Translations under genes and position numbers: made by a program | Shown here: positions 59,467 to 64,000 of the stretch, piece after piece | Layout of the letters: each line of letters opens with the position of its first letter | How positions within the stretch are numbered: position 1 is the first letter of the stretch | Notes under the pieces: generated by a model | The model's input: the letters and a program-made list of their open reading frames with translations, nothing else | Database searches by the model: none | Told to the model about the DNA's origin: nothing | Source of the DNA: Oligoflexales bacterium | Lineage (GTDB): Bacteria > Bdellovibrionota_B > Oligoflexia > Oligoflexales > RGVZ01 | Length of the DNA stretch: 64,000 nucleotides | Direction: 5' to 3' | Assembly (NCBI GenBank): GCA_947445775.1 | Contig: CANFEB010000004.1 | Coordinates: forward strand, 42,802-106,801

Positions 59467-60099
59467 ATGACGCTCGCAAAAAAAATTCAAAATCTCCCGG
59501 GCAATTTATTGCGCTCCGGGCTGATTCCCAAACCTTTCCCCGGCCTGACCCCAGAGCGCCTGGCCATCCTGATCGCCGCGATTGCCACCTTGATTGCGGG
59601 CTTAAACCGCCCGGCTGATTCGCTGCCTTGGTTTGGCGTAATGGTTATGGTAACTGCATTTTTTCTTTATGCGCTTTTGGATTGTTTGCCAATCACTCTG
59701 CCAACCGCCTCGCCGACAAATTCGCCGACAAGCTCTCCGCAAAATCAAGCCGCCCACGCAGCCCTGGACTGCCGTCGCCCCCACGCCGCTTTTGGGTTTT
59801 TGTTTGCCACCGGGGCGTTGATCGCCAGCGGCAGGCCGGGGTTCGCATCCTTGTCTTTTTTTATTTTGCTTTTTTATTTCCAGATTTGGCGCCTAACTCA
59901 ACTCACCGCCGGCCAACAAAAATCGATGTATCTGCCCGATCCCCAAGGCTTTTTGCTCTTCATTGGCAGGCAATTACACGCCGGAGTTCGCGGAAAATTG
60001 CGCTTGCCGCCCATTGGCCAGCAGGTCAGAAATTTATTGCTTCCCTTCCTTTGCATCGTCTTCCTTCTCGTTAAAAAAATGTGCGATAATTGCAGTTGA
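59467..60099 (+). CDS. hypothetical membrane protein
   Basis: Hydrophobic segments; start at MTLAKKIQNL rather than ORF start 59317, which lies inside the acyltransferase gene. Confidence 0.5.
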   Translation: MTLAKKIQNLPGNLLRSGLIPKPFPGLTPERLAILIAAIATLIAGLNRPADSLPWFGVMVMVTAFFLYALLDCLPITLPTASPTNSPTSSPQNQAAHAALDCRRPHAAFGFLFATGALIASGRPGFASLSFFILLFYFQIWRLTQLTAGQQKSMYLPDPQGFLLFIGRQLHAGVRGKLRLPPIGQQVRNLLLPFLCIVFLLVKKMCDNCS

Positions 60100-60136
60100 A
60101 GCCCAGTGCCAACATTTGCAAGACGAGGAGTCAACC

Positions 60137-60649
60137 ATGCGCACTATTTTTTCAGCACTCGTATTAGCCGCCAGTTTTCTGGCATCGACAGCATTTGCAA
60201 GTCAGATCGCTCCGACATCATTTCCGTGGATGAATGCCAAGCAGGCCGACTCCACCTACAATATGGCGGAACACCCGAATGCAGTTTTTGTGTTTGAGGC
60301 TTTCAGCATCAATTGCAGCTGGTGCAACAAAAACGCACCAAACGTTGATGCCTTAGCCACTAAGTTCAAGGATAATGCCCGCGTCCAGGTGATTGACCTT
60401 GGCCTCGACAGTTCCACCAGTGCCTTCACGCAGTGGATCCAGAGCCACAATCCTAATCACCCGGTGGTGAAGGACGTTGGACGCAAGGTGTACAATGCAC
60501 TCCAAGTCGAAAACGGCATTCCCCAGGTGTTCATTGTGAACTGCCGCGGCGAGCGCGAAGATGTCGTGGTTGGATATTGGGAAGCCGCTGAAAAAGCCCA
60601 GATCGAGCGCGCCATCAACAAGGCTCTGGAAACGACCTGCACGCTTTAA
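60137..60649 (+). CDS. secreted thioredoxin-fold protein
   Basis: Signal peptide MRTIFSALVLAASFLASTAFA; AFSINCSWCNKNAPNVDALATKFKDNARVQVIDLGLD (CxxC). Confidence 0.7.
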   Translation: MRTIFSALVLAASFLASTAFASQIAPTSFPWMNAKQADSTYNMAEHPNAVFVFEAFSINCSWCNKNAPNVDALATKFKDNARVQVIDLGLDSSTSAFTQWIQSHNPNHPVVKDVGRKVYNALQVENGIPQVFIVNCRGEREDVVVGYWEAAEKAQIERAINKALETTCTL

Positions 60650-60704
60650 GTCCTGCTAAAAACCCTTTTGTGTCCGCTTCTCACTTGGAGCGCACCCGAA
60701 TTTT

Positions 60705-60752
60705 CCGCACTACAGATGTAGAATTTCGTGAAATTCAGCATTTGTAGTGCGG
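60705..60752 (+). terminator. long hairpin downstream of the thioredoxin-like gene
   Basis: CCGCACTACAgATG...GAATTTCgtGAAATTC...CATtTGTAGTGCGG followed by cttttat. Confidence 0.7.
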
Positions 60753-60845
60753 CTTTTATCCATATATGGATGCCGGAAATCCCATCACCCTCATTGACCT
60801 TTTGCATGTGCAAACAAAAAACCGGCTCTTGGACGCCCCCCATTG

Positions 60846-60900
60846 CCATGATTCCATGATTCCATGATTCCATGATTCCATGATTCCATGATTCCATAAT
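60846..60900. repeat. 8-bp microsatellite, six perfect CCATGATT units plus a partial
   Basis: ccatgatt x6 then ccataat. Confidence 0.95.
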
Positions 60901-61063
60901 TGCCCCCGGCACGGTGAATGGCAATTGATGGCGATTTGTCACAATTTAGGGAAATTGCACCAGGCTAATGCCTGATCGGTGTGTTCTGTCGCCTACTGCT
61001 CTCCGATTTCTGCCATAAAAAATATAGCGGTCGCGTTTTTTTTAAACAATTTGAAGAAAGTGT

Positions 61064-62204
61064 CTATTCTCCGAAAGGCTGGAGCGCAGCGAAGGGTCCC
61101 GTCTTCCCCCGCAGGACGGGCTTCTTCGGCTCCCCCTCAGAACGACGGGCCCGGACTTTCCGCGGAAAGTGCGCTTCGATAAATTCTTTTCCCATAAAAT
61201 CCTTCGCCGCCAAATTATTGTGCGCTCGACAAAGCAGTCGCAAATTTTCCAATGAATTTTGACCGCCAAACGCCCGCGGAGTTACATGGTCAAACTCAAG
61301 TTGGTGGATGGCGCCGCAGCGCCTGGTGCCGTCGGGCCCGGAATCAGCGGGGGCAACATAGGTACAGCGGTGGCCATCACGCTGAGCCACCTCCCGGCGC
61401 AGCGCAGCGGAAATATACCTTTTGGCCAAAAGTGACCCTGCGCTGTCGTCCTTCTCCGTAGGCTCAACGTCTTTATGGCCGACTCGGGCCACAGCCAAAA
61501 TTCTGGAGCCTGACTTCGTGGGCTTCGTGGGCTTCGAATTGACTGCTTTTCCGGCAGCCGTCTCACGACGTTTGCGAAGCTCGCAGATCGCAAGGGACAA
61601 AATATCTGAAGCAGATTTTCCTGGCATCGCCTGGCCCAAAAAATCAAGGGCCGCCGAGGCCTCGGGATTGAGCGTGACATGCACACGGACGGCCGATGGT
61701 ACCTGGGCCGTTGGTGGCTGGGCCGTTGGTGGCTGAGTAGAGCCAGTCTCCGATTCGAAAAAAAAGCCTGGCCTTGCCTCCCCCGCGCAGTCTTCACCGA
61801 CTTTTTCTTCTGCCTTGTCACGGGTGCCATCGTTTTTCTGAACATTTCCACAAAGTGTTCTTTGAGCGTCCCTCGACAAATAAACGGCCGGACGTATGAT
61901 GTCGCGCTTTGCAGACTGCGGAAATTCCATTGCCAATACTTTTTCTAGTCCGCGCTGGGTTTCTTTTTGTGCCAAGGCAATCAGCCGCGCAGCGCTTTGA
62001 TGCCGACGATTCTGACAGTTTCATAAAGCGCGTCAAATAGACAAAAAGTGACGAAGCGCCACGGCGAATATGCAGATCGCGGGCCGTTATCTCAATAAGG
62101 CAAGCGATAGAGGCAGCAACGTTGTTTCGTTCCGAAATTATCGCCAATTCAAGAGCTGCGGTTAAATCATTGTCGGAAAGTTGTTTTGCGGCTGAAATTT
62201 TCAT
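61064..62204 (-). pseudogene. second HNH-endonuclease-like paralog, frameshifted by an internal deletion relative to copy 1
   Basis: N-terminal half in ORF 61818-62204 (MKISAAKQLSDNDLTAALELAI...KRCAA) and C-terminal half in ORF 61064-61975 with intact EFDHVTPRAFGGQNSLENLRLLCRAHN. Junction cgctgcgc/ggctgattgcc lacks the equivalent of 26023-26138 (116 nt). Confidence 0.8.
61155..61170. repeat. ACTTTCCGCGGAAAGT palindrome, 3' end of HNH paralog 2
   Basis: Exact 16-bp palindrome encoding HFPRKV on the minus strand. Confidence 0.9.
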
Positions 62205-62505
62205 TGGCTGCCCCTCGTTGTTGAATCACTCGTTGTTGAATCACTCGTTGTCACATCAGTGATCCATGTTTTTTGCGCCCAAGTAATTTCTTACCACGGC
62301 ATTTTTTGGATGACGCAAAGGCACCTAGAAAGACCGAAAAGCCTCCGGCCATTTTCCCCGTCGCCTGATTGTTAACGCGACGCCCTGCGCTGCTTTTAGG
62401 CGGTGCATAAGCGATAAAACGCTACTCAGCCAGGCTGCGGCGAACATGCGTGATTAACTTGGATTTTTTCTGTCAAGGGATATTGATCACATTGATGCCC
62501 CGGTG

Positions 62506-62520
62506 ACTTTCCGCGGAAAG
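62506..62520. repeat. ACTTTCCGCGGAAAG palindrome upstream of HNH paralog 2
   Basis: 15 of the 16 bp of the other copies. Confidence 0.85.
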
Positions 62521-62523
62521 GGC

Positions 62524-62552
62524 CCTTCGGCTTCGCCTCAGGGTGAGGGCGC
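62524..62552 (+). repeat. dispersed repeat copy B
   Basis: ccttcggcttcgcctcagggtgagggcgc, 27/29 identical to 52782-52810. Confidence 0.75.
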
Positions 62553-62715
62553 AGCGTCGCGCCGCCATGCGCGCAAAACGCTGGCCTTGCCGCTGCTTGA
62601 ATTCGCGGTATTCGAATTCAGGTTTGCCGGGGGCCCCGCACGAAATCTGATTTTCTTTCGATAATATTGGATAGTTGAATGAGTCTTTGGTACACAACCG
62701 CCCCCTCCGACGTGG

Positions 62716-63844
62716 CTAAGCGTCGAGCTTGGCTAACCAGGCTGCCGCATTTTTGAGGTCCCATGTTTTATGGGAAAGCTCTCGCCCATCGTTTCGCGTG
62801 AGCAGCACCGGCCGATTTCTGGGATTGACGCTTGAGAACGCACCAAAATTGGGGTCGTCAGAGGCCGAAAGTTTGCACTCGACCATCAAGGTTGGAATGT
62901 TTTTTTCCACCACCAAAAAATCAACCTCCTTGCCCTGCTTATTTCGAAGGTAATGCACCGAGCCTTTGATGCCCCGCGTGTCTTCGAGAAACTGCTGATG
63001 CTTGAGAAGGCTGCATGCCACCAAATTCTCAAAACGCGCAGATTCCAAACTCTCAGGAATTCGCGCCGTGTCAAAAAAATATACCTTGGGCTGTTTTAGT
63101 AGTGATCCCTTAATTCTTCGTGTCCAAGGTTGGACCGTGAATATAACGAAAATAGACTCAAGAGTCGTTATCCAGCGCTTGATGGTTGGAGCAGAGACTC
63201 CCACATCCTCGGCGAGTGACTGATAGGAAATGGGACTGCCCACCTGGGCCGCAAGCCGGTCCACTAAATACTCAAGGCTCTTGATGTCCTGAATGACGAC
63301 CATGTCACGCAAGTCCCCCCGCAACATGCTGTCAAGGTGTGACAGCCTCCAGCGATCGGCATCCAATTCGGTCGGCGCAAAAAAACGGTTCCGGAAATCC
63401 CCCGCGCTGCATTAACTTGGTTAATGCTGATCCAAAATCACAGTGCCCTGAAAGTTCCTTAACACTGAGTGGATGAAGGCGGTAAAGGTGATGCCTCCCC
63501 GCTAAACTCTCACTGCCGCCCCGGTGTGTTATGTCAAGGCGTGCAGAGCCAGTTAGCAGAAGCCTCGGTCGCACTCCCTCTGTGTCATAAATACCCTTGA
63601 TCCACGTCTTCCAATTCCGCATCTTATGAATCTCATCAAGAATGATCAGGTCGGCATCACGGTTCCAGGTCTCTGCTTTAATGACAGAACGATCTGTTCC
63701 ACGGTCGAAATTCAAGTACATGCACTGGTCTGCGGGATATAAATTTTTTGACAACTAGGTTTTCCCAACTTGCCTTGGGCCAGCAAGCAGGACCAGCTTT
63801 TTTTCCAGATCTTTTTTAATGAATTTGGATAGATAGCGATCCAT
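62716..63844 (-). pseudogene. AAA_14/DUF4143-type ATPase, disrupted by a stop in the Walker A region and a homopolymer frameshift
   Basis: MDRYLSKFIKKDLEKKLVLLAGPRQVGKT*LSKNLYPADQCMYLNFD...LIILDEIHKMRNWKTWIKGIYD...LLLTGSARLD...GGFPEPFF(frameshift in an A7 run)APTELDADRWRLSHLDSMLRGDLRDM...KQGKEVDFLVVEKN. Confidence 0.85.
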
Positions 63845-63880
63845 AAACCATTCCAACCTACACGATACTTTAGTTATAAC

Positions 63881-63935
63881 TAGTTTCTGGCGCAAAAGCG
63901 CCAGAAACTATCCCGAGCGTAGCGAGGGATCTCGA
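63881..63935 (+). repeat. palindromic element copy 3, truncated (55 nt)
   Basis: TAGTTTCTGGCGC-AAAA-GCGCCAGAAACTATCCCGAGCGTAGCGAGGGATCTCGA, then diverges. Confidence 0.9.
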
Positions 63936-63938
63936 CGA

Positions 63939-64000
63939 TTAAAGCTCCGTTGATCTTGTTGGCAGCAGCTCGTCAAACAGATCTCGACGCTCAGGGTTCA
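63939..64000 (-). CDS. 3' end of a CDS running off the right edge
   Basis: Reverse complement reads NPERRDLFDELLPTRSTEL*; short, so low confidence. Confidence 0.3.
   Translation of the reverse strand, partial: NPERRDLFDELLPTRSTEL

Noticed and set aside
60646-60942. 98-aa minus-strand ORF encoding MESWNHGIMESWNHG repeats
   Set aside because: Its repeats are just the translated 8-bp CCATGATT microsatellite and it overlaps a terminator hairpin.
62212-62250. Possible CRISPR-like array (cgttgttgaatcact repeated)
   Set aside because: Only two to three adjacent 15-nt units without spacers; a simple tandem duplication in the HNH leader.
62473-62697. 74-aa minus-strand ORF in the repeat-rich gap
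   Set aside because: Runs through dispersed repeats and the palindrome; no protein-like features.

Overview
64 kb bacterial chromosomal window of moderate-to-high GC. Gene content looks like a Gram-negative deltaproteobacterial or Bdellovibrionota-like organism, but this is inference only. Most of it is ordinary core genome: type IV pilin-like genes, S41 protease, DUF1343, PilZ, DsbA-like, orn, pepP-like, HU-like, ftsY, ffh, miaB, aspS, a partial complex I cluster (nuoCD-E-F-G-I), an RluA-type synthase, an Rsm22-like methyltransferase, lipA and an LpxL-like acyltransferase. The unusual part is at about 25.4-27.1 kb and 60.6-64.0 kb. There, two paralogous HNH-type genes, each with a homologous leader, are bounded by copies of a 14-16 bp palindrome (ACTTTCCGCGGAAAGT). 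One of the genes carries two copies of a separate 77-bp multi-hairpin palindromic element. Both copies are translated in the same reading frame, and one has replaced the H-N core of the HNH nuclease motif. A third, truncated copy lies near the right edge beside a degraded AAA ATPase gene. Across the window many unrelated genes contain short in-frame tandem repeats, most often with a 12-nt (4-codon) unit. I saw no CRISPR array, rRNA or convincing tRNA. All calls come from reading the sequence and ORF track; no database search was run.
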